Source: Candidatus Stahliibacteriota bacterium | GTDB taxonomy: Bacteria; Hydrothermota; Tepidihabitantia; B3-TA06 | Direction of reading: 5' to 3' | Assembly: GCA_030670165.1 (NCBI GenBank) | Contig: DAOVCF010000010.1 | Span: 1 to 23,141 of the forward strand | DNA: 23,141 nt | In this document: in pieces, positions 1 to 6,950 of the stretch | Numbering within the stretch: the first letter of the stretch is position 1 | Layout of the letters: every line of letters starts with the position of its first letter | The notes under the pieces: generated by a model | The model's input: only the letters and a program-made list of their open reading frames with translations | Database searches by the model: none | Told to the model about the DNA's origin: nothing | Program-made: the position numbers and the translations under genes

Positions 1-330
1 GCGGAACCGCCGACGTTCATCTGGACCTCCGATTCGTTATTTCTAGCAGACGCCTACGTTATCATGATCCTCAAGGACTCGTTGAGAAGCGAAGACACCC
101 TGGTCTATGAAACCCTCGAAGACACGACTTACACGATGCCCACCGAGGTATTTGATTCAGCCGACAGCGGAACTTATTGCTGGGTGGCGGCGGTTCACTG
201 GATAGACGTGAATGTGGAGACTACCGCCCACGGCGACCCTCGAACCTTCGTCATCAAGAAATCTGAGTCTCCTGCAGGCCTTAACCTTGACACCACCTAC
301 TTCCCCTTCGGGAGGGGGTATGAGTGGTGA
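1..330 (+). CDS. 3' end of a secreted Ig/fibronectin-like domain protein (5' end outside window)
   Basis: The frame is open from the first base of the window, so this is the C-terminal part of a longer protein rather than a gene starting at the ATG at 64; no Shine-Dalgarno precedes that ATG. The visible 109 residues alternate hydrophobic and polar residues in short beta strands (PTFIWTSD, YVIMILKD, TLVYET, GTYCWVAAVHW, RTFVIKK), the look of a fibronectin type III or Ig-like domain from a cell-surface protein. It stops at a TGA (328-330) directly after GRGYEW, but the same frame then stays open to 699, so the stop may be a nonsense mutation. The family is judged from strand pattern only. Confidence 0.55.
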   Translation, partial: AEPPTFIWTSDSLFLADAYVIMILKDSLRSEDTLVYETLEDTTYTMPTEVFDSADSGTYCWVAAVHWIDVNVETTAHGDPRTFVIKKSESPAGLNLDTTYFPFGRGYEW

Positions 331-699
331 TATGAGCATCATAAAGTAGGGTGGGAAGACGGGCCAACTGAACCAATTATATACGACGAGTATGATACAG
401 TCACTATCACAGTGTTAGACTCAGCATGGCAAGGTGATACACTTAACTTCCAACTATCTAAGGGAATATATATACTTGGCGGTGTAATAAATATTTTTAA
501 GGACAGAATAAATGTTCATTCCCCGCTCGTTAACGACATCAAAATAAAACCGGAAGAACTGGATTTAGATTCTGTACAATCACATGAATTTTCTGAAGAA
601 TGCTGGGAATTCTCAGTTGAGTACGATAGTGATACTTTAATCGTTACTTCTTCTTATCGTCACTATGATACAGTAACTGGATATGCTACGCCCCTCTAG
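331..699 (+). pseudogene. Open continuation of the upstream frame after an in-frame TGA
   Basis: Codons 331-699 continue in the frame of the preceding gene without a further stop until TAG at 697-699. The only candidate internal start, GTG at 412, has no Shine-Dalgarno or promoter, so an independent gene is unlikely. The translated segment is acidic and beta-rich (DTVTITVLDSAW, DTLNFQL, DTLIVTSSY), consistent with another module of a surface protein. It is visibly more AT-rich than the first 330 bases, so a fusion of unrelated DNA is the alternative to simple readthrough loss. The IS3-family element begins soon after. Confidence 0.4.
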
Positions 700-790
700 A
701 GCTGGACACGGTGGTTGTGTACCCTATGAAAGCAAAGCTTTCAAGGGGCACGCTGTAGAGGTAGAATAAAGGATCTAGCCAGGAGGCAAG

Positions 791-1078
791 ATGAAACGCA
801 GGAACTGGAGTATAGAAGAGAAACAGGCGATAGTTCTGGAGGGTTTGAGCAGAACAAGGTCTGTAGCCGATATCTACCGCCAGCATCAGATATCACAAAC
901 GTTATATTACCGATGGCGTGATAAGTTCCTTGAGGGCGGCAAGAAGGCATTGGTGAACGGCGTAGGAGATGACAAGGTTTATCAGGCAGAGATATAGCGT
1001 CTTCAGCGGATCATCGGTAAACAGACGATCCAGATTGAGATACTAAAAAAAAGCGAGACCCTGCTGGGGGGAAAGTAG
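791..1078 (+). pseudogene. IS3-family orfA (HTH protein) interrupted by TAG
   Basis: The ATG at 791 follows an AGGAGG-type ribosome site. The first 68 residues form the usual OrfA helix-turn-helix (RSVADIYRQHQISQTLYYRWRDKF), which binds the element ends. A TAG at 995-997 interrupts the frame after QAEI; beyond it the frame continues RLQRIIGKQTIQIEILKK to the normal stop at 1076-1078, exactly the leucine-zipper tail expected in OrfA. A GAG or AAG codon mutated to TAG would explain it. The premature stop lies before the A-run where the OrfAB fusion would be made, so the fusion transposase should not form without suppression. Confidence 0.8.
1045..1052 (+). promoter_or_regulatory. A8 slippery site for -1 frameshifting between orfA and orfB
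   Basis: Eight A lie where the orfA frame reads ctA AAA AAA agc, the A AAA AAA heptamer used for programmed -1 frameshifting in many IS3-family elements. The -1 frame leads directly into OrfB. The orfA nonsense codon upstream prevents normal use in this copy. Confidence 0.6.
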
Positions 1079-1083
1079 GGGCG

Positions 1084-1953
1084 GTGGAGAGGTTAAATCA
1101 AGCAGGTTATACGGTGCAAGACGCGTGCCAGGCATTAGGTATTTCCCGGAGCGGCTGCTATGCCTCAAGAGGACCTCAGAAGACCTGCAAGACTCACAGG
1201 ACTGCGCGGGCTGTGCGTGATGTCGGGTTAGTTGAAAAGATCAAGGCGCTTAAGGACCAGCATCCTTTTTGGGGATACCGGCGAGTTCGGGCATGGCTTT
1301 TATACCGGGAGAAGATTTTGGTTAATGAAAAGAGGGTCAGGCGTCTCATGAAGGGGCATGATTTGATGGCGCCTCAGACGGCTCATAAAGTAAAGAGGAC
1401 TTCTGGGAGGAGCAAGCCGAGGGCGGATGAGCAGAAACAGTTCTGGGGCATAGATGCGACCAAGTTCATGGTCGATTCTCTGGGTTGGGTATACCTGGTG
1501 ATAGTGCTTGACTGGTATACGAAGAAGGTGGCAGGATGGAGGGTTTCATTAAGGAACAGGACCGAGGAGTGGAAAGGAGCCCTGGATATGGCGGTCAACC
1601 TTGAGTTTCCTGAAGGGATTCGGGGCAAAGGTCTCAAGCTCATAAGCGACAACGGTTCACAACCTACCTCGATAAGCTTTATGAAAGACACGTCAACCCT
1701 GGGAATCGAACAGATATTTACCTCGTACAACAATCCGAAAGGGAACGCGGATACTGAGCGGATGATGCGAACCATCAAGGAGGAGGTTCTGTGGCTCAAC
1801 GAGTTTGAGACGTTTGAGGAGGCGAAGGAGAAGATAAACAAGTGGCTTTCTGTGGATTACAACAAGCTGTACGTGCACAGCGCGTTAGGGTACAGGAGCC
1901 CGGAGGAGTTCGGAGCCCTTTACTACCAGGAAGAATTTAAGGAAGCGGTATGA
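1084..1953 (+). CDS. IS3-family transposase OrfB (DDE integrase core)
   Basis: This protein catalyses strand cutting and joining of the insertion sequence. Residues about 50-95 form the HTH_21 linker domain (HPFWGYRRVRAWL). The integrase core follows, with the DDE triad visible as D124 in WGIDATKF, D189 in LISDNGSQ and E225 in NADTERMMRTIKEE; the C-terminus has the usual HSALGYRSPEEF motif. At 289 residues it is full length for the family. The given start is GTG, but in the active element it would be made mainly as an OrfAB fusion by -1 frameshifting at 1045-1052, since its frame is open across the A-run. The reading frame itself is intact. Confidence 0.9.
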   Translation: MERLNQAGYTVQDACQALGISRSGCYASRGPQKTCKTHRTARAVRDVGLVEKIKALKDQHPFWGYRRVRAWLLYREKILVNEKRVRRLMKGHDLMAPQTAHKVKRTSGRSKPRADEQKQFWGIDATKFMVDSLGWVYLVIVLDWYTKKVAGWRVSLRNRTEEWKGALDMAVNLEFPEGIRGKGLKLISDNGSQPTSISFMKDTSTLGIEQIFTSYNNPKGNADTERMMRTIKEEVLWLNEFETFEEAKEKINKWLSVDYNKLYVHSALGYRSPEEFGALYYQEEFKEAV

Positions 1954-2021
1954 AAACCCTACACTTCTTTGACCCTAAAAGTGTCTTGACAATAGGGTCG
2001 CAGTACAGAAAAGAAAAAAGC

Positions 2022-2049
2022 TTGACAACTTACGTTATTGGCATAGAAT
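2022..2049 (+). promoter_or_regulatory. Promoter of the secreted protein/lipase pair
   Basis: TTGACA (2022-2027), a 16-bp spacer and TAGAAT (2044-2049) form a near-consensus sigma-70 promoter. A strong ribosome site AAAGGAGGT (2056-2064) follows, 9 nt before the ATG at 2074. It lies just beyond the right end of the IS element. Confidence 0.75.
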
Positions 2050-2073
2050 TGCCATAAAGGAGGTAGATAAATT

Positions 2074-2796
2074 ATGATAAGCTTCTTAACGTTCGCATTG
2101 CTCCTTGCTGGAGCCGCAGGAGATGGGGCAGGGCTTAGCTTCCAGGCGCAGCTGGGATATGAACCGGCCTTGCTCGCTACAGGTGACGACTACGCGTATA
2201 CTTTTGACGGTATCGTCCCCAGGCTGGGAGAGGTATGTTACTTTTCCCATTCGCTTTCGGGTAAGATTGGGATAGTAACCGAGAATGATTGGCAGATGCG
2301 AGCTATCGGCAGCATTGCGCAGTCGGTAATCCCAAACGGCCAGGCCAACATCAGGGATACTTCTTCTCTGTCCCAATGGGGTTCCCGTGAAACGCGTTGG
2401 GACTCTCGAGAGTTTACTGTGGGTGCAGAACTGGAACCTGGACGCAAGTACTTCAGGAAACGAAGGAACCTTTATCTTGGGTTAGAGTTTACCTGGGGAA
2501 AACTCTTTGGTGATGCCAGATTCTACAGAAGTGTTGGAGGCGATGCAGAGTGGCGGACAGAGCACCTAACCAGTACTATGTTGGGATTGAAAGGCCACAT
2601 AGGGATAAATATACCTCTTATATCCCTTGGTGATTTCAGTCTCGGACTGAACCCTGAGTTGAAAGGAGGTGCAGTAAAGGAACAATCAATAACAGGTGTT
2701 CCCTCTGATTTTGTGTGGGAAGGCCCTTCCACCCTTTACAAGTGGGGAATAGCCTTAGGTGTAAACCTTAACTACGATGGAGGTCTACAAAAATGA
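2074..2796 (+). CDS. Secreted, probable outer-membrane beta-barrel-like protein
   Basis: I do not recognise a named family. The 240-residue product starts with a short hydrophobic segment (MISFLTFALLLAGAAGDGAG) that looks like a signal peptide. The rest is rich in alternating strands and aromatic/glycine residues (LYLGLEFTWGKLFG, MLGLKGHIGINIPLISLGDFSLGL is spread over about 165-190, and YKWGIALGVNLNY near the end), typical of a small porin-like barrel. The start is fixed by AAAGGAGGT 9 nt upstream. Its stop overlaps the next start as ATGA (2793-2796), so it is translationally coupled to the lipase gene. Barrel assignment is inference from composition. Confidence 0.65.
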   Translation: MISFLTFALLLAGAAGDGAGLSFQAQLGYEPALLATGDDYAYTFDGIVPRLGEVCYFSHSLSGKIGIVTENDWQMRAIGSIAQSVIPNGQANIRDTSSLSQWGSRETRWDSREFTVGAELEPGRKYFRKRRNLYLGLEFTWGKLFGDARFYRSVGGDAEWRTEHLTSTMLGLKGHIGINIPLISLGDFSLGLNPELKGGAVKEQSITGVPSDFVWEGPSTLYKWGIALGVNLNYDGGLQK

Positions 2797-3557
2797 AAAG
2801 AAAAAGCTTGACAATCGGAGTTTTGTTGCTCCTTGGTGTCTCAACAGCCTTAGCCCAGGCACCTGGTCCGTATCCTGTTATATTTCTACATGGGCAAAAA
2901 AAGGAAGGTGCTCCCGTAACAGGTTATATAACATGGAATCGCGGAGAAGGCTGGTCCGCATTGGAAGAGATACTTGAAGACGGTTACGCTGGATACCAGG
3001 AAGGACTCCCGGATACAAATTGTCACGAGAATACACCTATACCCTCTACTGGCGGTGACCCTTTACGTGTGTATAATTTCTCCTACTACAATGAGGATCC
3101 CGACGATCCCGGCGTAATAGGGGATAATTATGGCACCCTCTATCCTAATTGGTGGCTTGACGGCGTACGGCAAGACTACATAGATTACGCGGGAGAAAAC
3201 TGCTGGGGAGAACAACTCGCAGACTTCATTGATGAAGTTCTCGTGGCTACCGGGGCATCCAAGGTTAACATAGTATGCCATTCGATGGGTGGCCTTGTAA
3301 TCCGATCTGCAATCACCTACTACGGATGCGAAGACAAAGTGCATAAAGTCCTTATGATCGGAACACCTAACCACGGCCTGCCTTGGTGGCTGGATCCCTT
3401 ATCCTTTTTTGGTGGCCATCCGGAATGGCAGAAGCATGGTGTGCCCAGATATCGTATTCATCGGTTTTATCCTCATCATCAATCTCCCATAGATAGAACT
3501 GGTCATCGCCTATGCCAGCCAACAAATCTGCAGTTGTGTAATGCGCAAAAGATGTAA
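2793..3557 (+). pseudogene. Secreted alpha/beta-hydrolase lipase, 3'-truncated by rearrangement
   Basis: A signal peptide (MKRKSLTIGVLLLLGVSTALA) precedes an alpha/beta-hydrolase fold. PVIFLHG (about 28-34) is the oxyanion-hole strand and VNIVCHSMGGLVI (158-170) is the nucleophile elbow with Ser164, as in secreted triacylglycerol lipases and PGAP1-like esterases. MIGTPNHG (188-195) is the usual following strand. The family needs a later Asp and His, but from roughly residue 208-220 the sequence becomes the antisense of the minus-strand HEIME-type pseudogene, with basic low-sense residues (YRIHRFYPHHQ). The natural C-terminal part, including the rest of the catalytic triad, seems lost. A GGAGG at 2779-2783 serves the ATG, which overlaps the upstream stop. 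Confidence 0.7.
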
Positions 3558-4212
3558 GTGTCTCTGGACCTTTAAGTTTCCTAACATCGCCGGGGTCATT
3601 GAAAACTCGCCCATTTATGGCAAGAATAGTCATTTCCATTATTTCATGCCAAAAGCCTCTTCTAAGTATTATCCGCTCAGCTGCTCTCGTTTCTAGATCA
3701 TTGGATAACACGTCAAGCTTTCCAGAGAACCATAGTTTTATTGTTGACAGAGGACGACCGCTCATATCTAAAGAACCCTTTGAACCCACATTATATTTTG
3801 AATTAAGTAAAATTAAATAGTTTATCTTCTTCGTCCCTAAGTATTCTAAAACCTCTTTGGCCTTTCCTAAGCTACTCAGATATATATCATACTCTGGTCT
3901 CGTTGACCCTGGACATGTAATTTCCTTTATTACTCCTCTATCTTTCAAATATTAAAAGCGTCTCTGACTCTTTATTCTTATTTCCCCTTGTGGATTAGGT
4001 TTAAAGGTTTCTCCTCCAATTGATTTCGGTTCGTCCGCCCAGTATAAAGGAAACTCCTGAATGATTCCTTCTCCCGTTCGTTCTTCTATCTTTTCGATGT
4101 ACTCATACGCTTTTACGCGATAGGTTATGCCCAAGCTTGTCTTATTAGGATCAAGTGCCGAATTAACTTCCCTCATCAGCTCTTCATAGGTTAACTTAAC
4201 TTCAGATGGCAC
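3367..4212 (-). pseudogene. HEIME-motif protein, paralogue of 5592-6845, broken by TAA and 3' truncation
   Basis: Two open segments, 4212-3952 and 3951-3367, lie in the same frame and are separated only by TAA at 3952-3954. Together they align along the N-terminal half of the intact paralogue at 5592-6845: MPSEVKLTYEEL matches its MPGSVKPEITEKDL, and RIILRRGFWHEIMEM..AINGRVFNDP matches RIALRKGIWHEIMET..AIDMKVFNNP. After FYLWEIDDED the similarity ends, and the last residues are the antisense of the lipase gene, so the FlgD-like and C-terminal domains are missing. The likely start is GTG at 4212 behind a GGGGG stretch. It sits downstream of an LRR gene, as its paralogue does. Confidence 0.75.
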
Positions 4213-4249
4213 GGAACCCCCTAGTTATTATCTCCACTTTTTAGAAACG

Positions 4250-4277
4250 TTTACAGTAAACCCCTTGACGATGCCAA
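4250..4277 (-). promoter_or_regulatory. Promoter remnant upstream of the HEIME pseudogene
   Basis: Reading on the minus strand, TTGGCA (4277-4272), 16 bp and TGTAAA (4255-4250) precede the GTG at 4212. The six bases after the -35 box are TCGTCA, as at the promoters of the 5592-6845 and 6951-8255 genes. Confidence 0.4.
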
Positions 4278-4285
4278 TATACCTC

Positions 4286-5507
4286 TCAAAAGATACTTAT
4301 TTCGCGGCGAGAACCTGCCTTCATTTCACGTTCAACCATATCGCGCTGTCGAATCCCGCGACGCATCGATATAGAATCCGTCTTTTTCTCACCCTCAGCC
4401 GTCAGGAAATTATCTTCAAGGCTCAAAGCGCGGAGAGAAGTAATCCCTTCAAGGTATTTGATACCCATGTCCGTTATTTGGTTCCCGTCAAGGTAAATCT
4501 CCCTCAACCACTCAAGCTCCGATAACATATACATACCTTTATCTGTTATCTGTCCTCTACCACAGTTACAAGAAATCTCCAACTTCCTGAGGTTGACAAG
4601 TTTCCTAAGGTGAACAAGACCGCTGTCTGTAACAGAAGTATTCCTCAATGTAAGTGTCCTAAGTCTTGTAAGGTGGGATATATACTCAAGTTCACGATCA
4701 TCACCCCCCTCTCCCTCCAAAATCAAGTCGCGCAAGCTATCGAGGCACGATATGTTTTTGAGATTGCTTCCTTCAGGCACATAAAGGACGAGTTTTCTGA
4801 GGCTTGGAAATCCGCGCGGCCAATAAAGCTCTGGTCTCCAGAAATCCAAAATCCGCAACAAAAAAAGGAAGTCCTGTCGGGCAGGCACTCAATCCTTTCA
4901 GGTTATTCTGTCTGGAAAGCTTCCGCAGGTATATATTTGTAATTCCATTATACCCAACATAAAAGTCCAATCTTTCAGAAATCAGATGGATGTCATTGAG
5001 CCAATAGAGGTATTCGTAACCCGTAGTAACGGGGATAGTGCGACCCATACTCACCGCTTTAAGGTTAGGATATTCCTTTAGTGCCCAATCTATTTCCTTG
5101 CCAAACATTATTATTGTAGAAACAACCTCGTCAGGTGATTCGGTCCATATCGAACTGGGTAACCCTCTGCGAAGCCAGATTGTATCCTCTCCTTGCCAGA
5201 GATAGATTACAAGATGCGGCATGTGCGCATCAATATATTCAAAAATCAGGACATCCTTACCTTGTTCCCATTCGGCAACGTCTATTGTTTCAACTTGCTC
5301 CAGGCGCGGATATTCCCAAAAAACACGAGGGTCAGGTGGCACGGCGTACCAATCCCAAGACAAGCCGAGGTTCACGAGAACCAGCTTCTTGACTTGGCTC
5401 GCTTTAGGAGGTGCTTCTGTTTTCTCGACCTCCTTGTTGCAGCCCAGCGCCGTAGCAAGGATAAGCGCGAGGATCGCAACCGCCAACAGAATGGGTATTT
5501 TCTTCAT
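4286..5507 (-). pseudogene. LRR lipoprotein with a single-base frameshift
   Basis: The 5' half (5507 to about 4866) gives a lipoprotein signal peptide with ALGC, a linker, the shared WEQGKD..IF and WQGEDTI motifs, and an N-terminal domain. The LRR half (about 4860-4286) is in another frame and carries units such as LTRLRTLTLRNTSVTDSGLVHL. The frames meet in an A7 run on the plus strand (4860-4866); removing one base restores a protein of about 404 residues, matching the intact paralogues (412-434). A real mutation or a homopolymer read error would both explain it. ATG 5507 is preferred over GTG 5510 because AAGGAGC (5518-5512) is then well spaced. The extreme C-terminus is charged and lacks the family's usual ending. 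Confidence 0.75.
5264..5452. repeat. Near-identical patch shared with 8030-8218
   Basis: By eye, 5281-5452 and 8047-8218 differ at only two positions in 172 bp, and similarity continues with a few more mismatches to about 5264/8030. The patch encodes the lipid-attachment cysteine, the linker and the first part of the N-terminal domain of two LRR lipoproteins that are otherwise strongly diverged. Confidence 0.85.
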
Positions 5508-5525
5508 CACCGCTCCTTGTGAACT

Positions 5526-5553
5526 ATTGTAGGTATGGGAAGAGGGTTGTCAA
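5526..5553 (-). promoter_or_regulatory. Promoter of the frameshifted LRR lipoprotein gene
   Basis: On the minus strand TTGACA (5553-5548), a 16-bp spacer and TACAAT (5531-5526) lie just upstream of AAGGAGC and the ATG at 5507. The same TTGACA-N16-TACAATAGTT arrangement precedes the LRR gene at 8334-9584. Confidence 0.75.
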
Positions 5554-5591
5554 GTATCCGGCATCGCCTGAAATACTAGAAGGAGGGGGGC

Positions 5592-6845
5592 CTATTTCTT
5601 GGCCATGTAATGCCCCGCCCACCTTATATAAACACCCGCTCGTGCCCCGCCGTGATCGTCAACCAGAAGATCGTCAAGGTATGGGTCCTGGACGTAAGCC
5701 CAGACGGTGTATGATTTATCCGGTGTTATTGGACGGTCATTGCCGCTTGCGAGCTTTAACTCCAGCGTAGCTGTCTTGCCAGCCCCTGCATTCACATACC
5801 CTAACTGATGACGGCCCAATCGATCCTTAACGCTTTGATGGTAATAGAGACTAAAACCAAAGCCTTTCCCGATGGGCCACTGAGAGCCGCTCGCAGGCCT
5901 GATCTTAAAATAATTTCGATATGGATTGGTTTTCGACTCCTCCCTCAACTCCATCTCCCACAGGATAGGTTTTGGGAGAATAATTTTCACCTGATATCGC
6001 GACGTTTGCGAACCCAAACGAACATCTATCCAGTACATACCAGGTTCAACATTAGCTCCCCACTTGATTGTTCCTTCTCCGGCAGGACCGTTTAATGTAC
6101 AAACCCTATGGAACTTATAGTCGTAAACTGTGGCTTGGAAGCTGCGTTCCCCCGTATTGTATTCTAACTTTATTTCCCTTGTCGGTTCGTTTAGAATGTT
6201 ACAGTACATATTTGCCTTTGGAACCACGCGCCATTGATTATCGGATACGCTGTCACCAGGCCAGGGGTAGAAATCGTAATCGTGTAACGTCTTGCCAGGC
6301 CGGGCGAACTGACCCACGTAGCGATCTGCAAAGGTATCTCCTCCTGTCATAGAACGATGGCCTTCAGGGTTGTTAAAAACCTTCATATCTATGGCGATAA
6401 GTGCGGTTTCCATTATCTCATGCCAGATACCTTTCCTCAATGCGATTCGAGCCTTTCTCCTGACATCAGATTTTATCGAATGTATCTCCAACTTAGGCCA
6501 AACACCTATGCGCACATTCCTGCTAGGACAACCGTTAAGGAGACTGAAACTACCGGGCTTTGATCTCATAGGGTCAGATTCATCTCTGGTAGAATCGAAG
6601 CGAAATGTCACCTTTATACCCAGGCTACTTAAGGCCCCTGCGGCCTGGCGTGTATTGGAAAAGGTGATATGCCCGTCACGCCTTACATAGCTCGAAACAC
6701 TTCGGAAATTGTTCTCATTTGCCACCTCAGGCTTGCGAGCGGTTGACTTCAACTGGTAGCTCAAGCCTCGCCCCAATCTCTTCACCAACTCCTCTTGTTC
6801 TCTCAAATCCTTTTCGGTGATTTCTGGCTTTACTGATCCAGGCAT
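5592..6845 (-). CDS. HEIME-motif multidomain protein of unknown function
   Basis: This 417-residue protein has no signal peptide or membrane segment, so it looks cytoplasmic unless exported by another route. Residues 1-130 form an N-terminal region (GHITFSNTRQAAGALSSLGIKV). Residues 135-165 hold the best-conserved stretch, RKGIWHEIMETALIAIDMKV, with H142 E143 and E146 in an HExxE arrangement also present in the broken paralogue at 3367-4212. Residues about 217-291 resemble a FlgD/Ig-like beta domain (GMYWIDVRLGSQTSRYQVKI). The last 120 residues are another beta-rich domain (SYTVWAYVQDPYLDD). ATG 6845 follows AGGGAG. It lies downstream of an LRR lipoprotein gene, and this pairing occurs twice. 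HExxE as a metal site is only a hypothesis. Confidence 0.75.
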   Translation of the reverse strand: MPGSVKPEITEKDLREQEELVKRLGRGLSYQLKSTARKPEVANENNFRSVSSYVRRDGHITFSNTRQAAGALSSLGIKVTFRFDSTRDESDPMRSKPGSFSLLNGCPSRNVRIGVWPKLEIHSIKSDVRRKARIALRKGIWHEIMETALIAIDMKVFNNPEGHRSMTGGDTFADRYVGQFARPGKTLHDYDFYPWPGDSVSDNQWRVVPKANMYCNILNEPTREIKLEYNTGERSFQATVYDYKFHRVCTLNGPAGEGTIKWGANVEPGMYWIDVRLGSQTSRYQVKIILPKPILWEMELREESKTNPYRNYFKIRPASGSQWPIGKGFGFSLYYHQSVKDRLGRHQLGYVNAGAGKTATLELKLASGNDRPITPDKSYTVWAYVQDPYLDDLLVDDHGGARAGVYIRWAGHYMAKK

Positions 6846-6858
6846 ATAATACTCCCTT

Positions 6859-6873
6859 CCCGGATTTTCCGGG
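6859..6873 (-). promoter_or_regulatory. Small hairpin in the 5' leader of the HEIME gene
   Basis: CCCGGA (6859-6864) and TCCGGG (6868-6873) form a 6-bp stem immediately upstream of the ribosome site, so it could affect translation start. There is no direct evidence of regulation. Confidence 0.35.
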
Positions 6874-6897
6874 GATTTCTATCGGTGCTTACACTTG

Positions 6898-6925
6898 ATT
6901 ATGAACCATACCCTGACGAATGCAA
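6898..6925 (-). promoter_or_regulatory. Promoter of the HEIME gene, with TCGTCA element
   Basis: On the minus strand TTGCAT (6925-6920), 16 bp and CATAAT (6903-6898). The -35 box is followed by TCGTCA, and a second TCGTCA lies upstream at 6938-6933. The 25 bp at 6914-6938 match 8293-8317 at about 20 positions. Confidence 0.55.
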
Positions 6926-6950
6926 CACAAGCCTGACGAAAAGCCTGTGA

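Larger units (their letters stand above)
721..1998 (+). mobile_element. IS3-family insertion sequence (approximate ends)
   Basis: The element is recognised from overlapping orfA (helix-turn-helix) and orfB (DDE integrase-type transposase) in frames 2 and 1, joined by a run of eight A. The ends are not certain. A short inverted match, ACCCTAT at 721-727 and ATAGGGT at 1992-1998, is the best I can see, which is much weaker than normal IS3 terminal repeats. No target-site duplication could be identified. The left end may therefore be eroded. The copy is probably inactive because orfA carries an in-frame TAG. Confidence 0.7.

Noticed and set aside
1383..1841. 152-residue minus-strand open frame within the transposase
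   Set aside because: It is antisense to an intact DDE transposase and has no own start signals.
328..3954. Stop-codon recoding to explain in-frame TGA, TAG and TAA in three neighbouring genes
   Set aside because: All three different stops are affected, each in a different gene, while other genes here end normally with each of them. Gene decay is simpler.
4860..4866. Programmed -1 frameshift at the T7 run of the LRR gene
   Set aside because: The heptamer T TTT TTT is in the right phase, but the downstream LRR half is in the +1 frame, not the -1 frame.
4265..4942. Plus-strand open frames opposite the LRR pseudogene
   Set aside because: The minus strand encodes clear LRR units; the plus-strand products have no coherent features.
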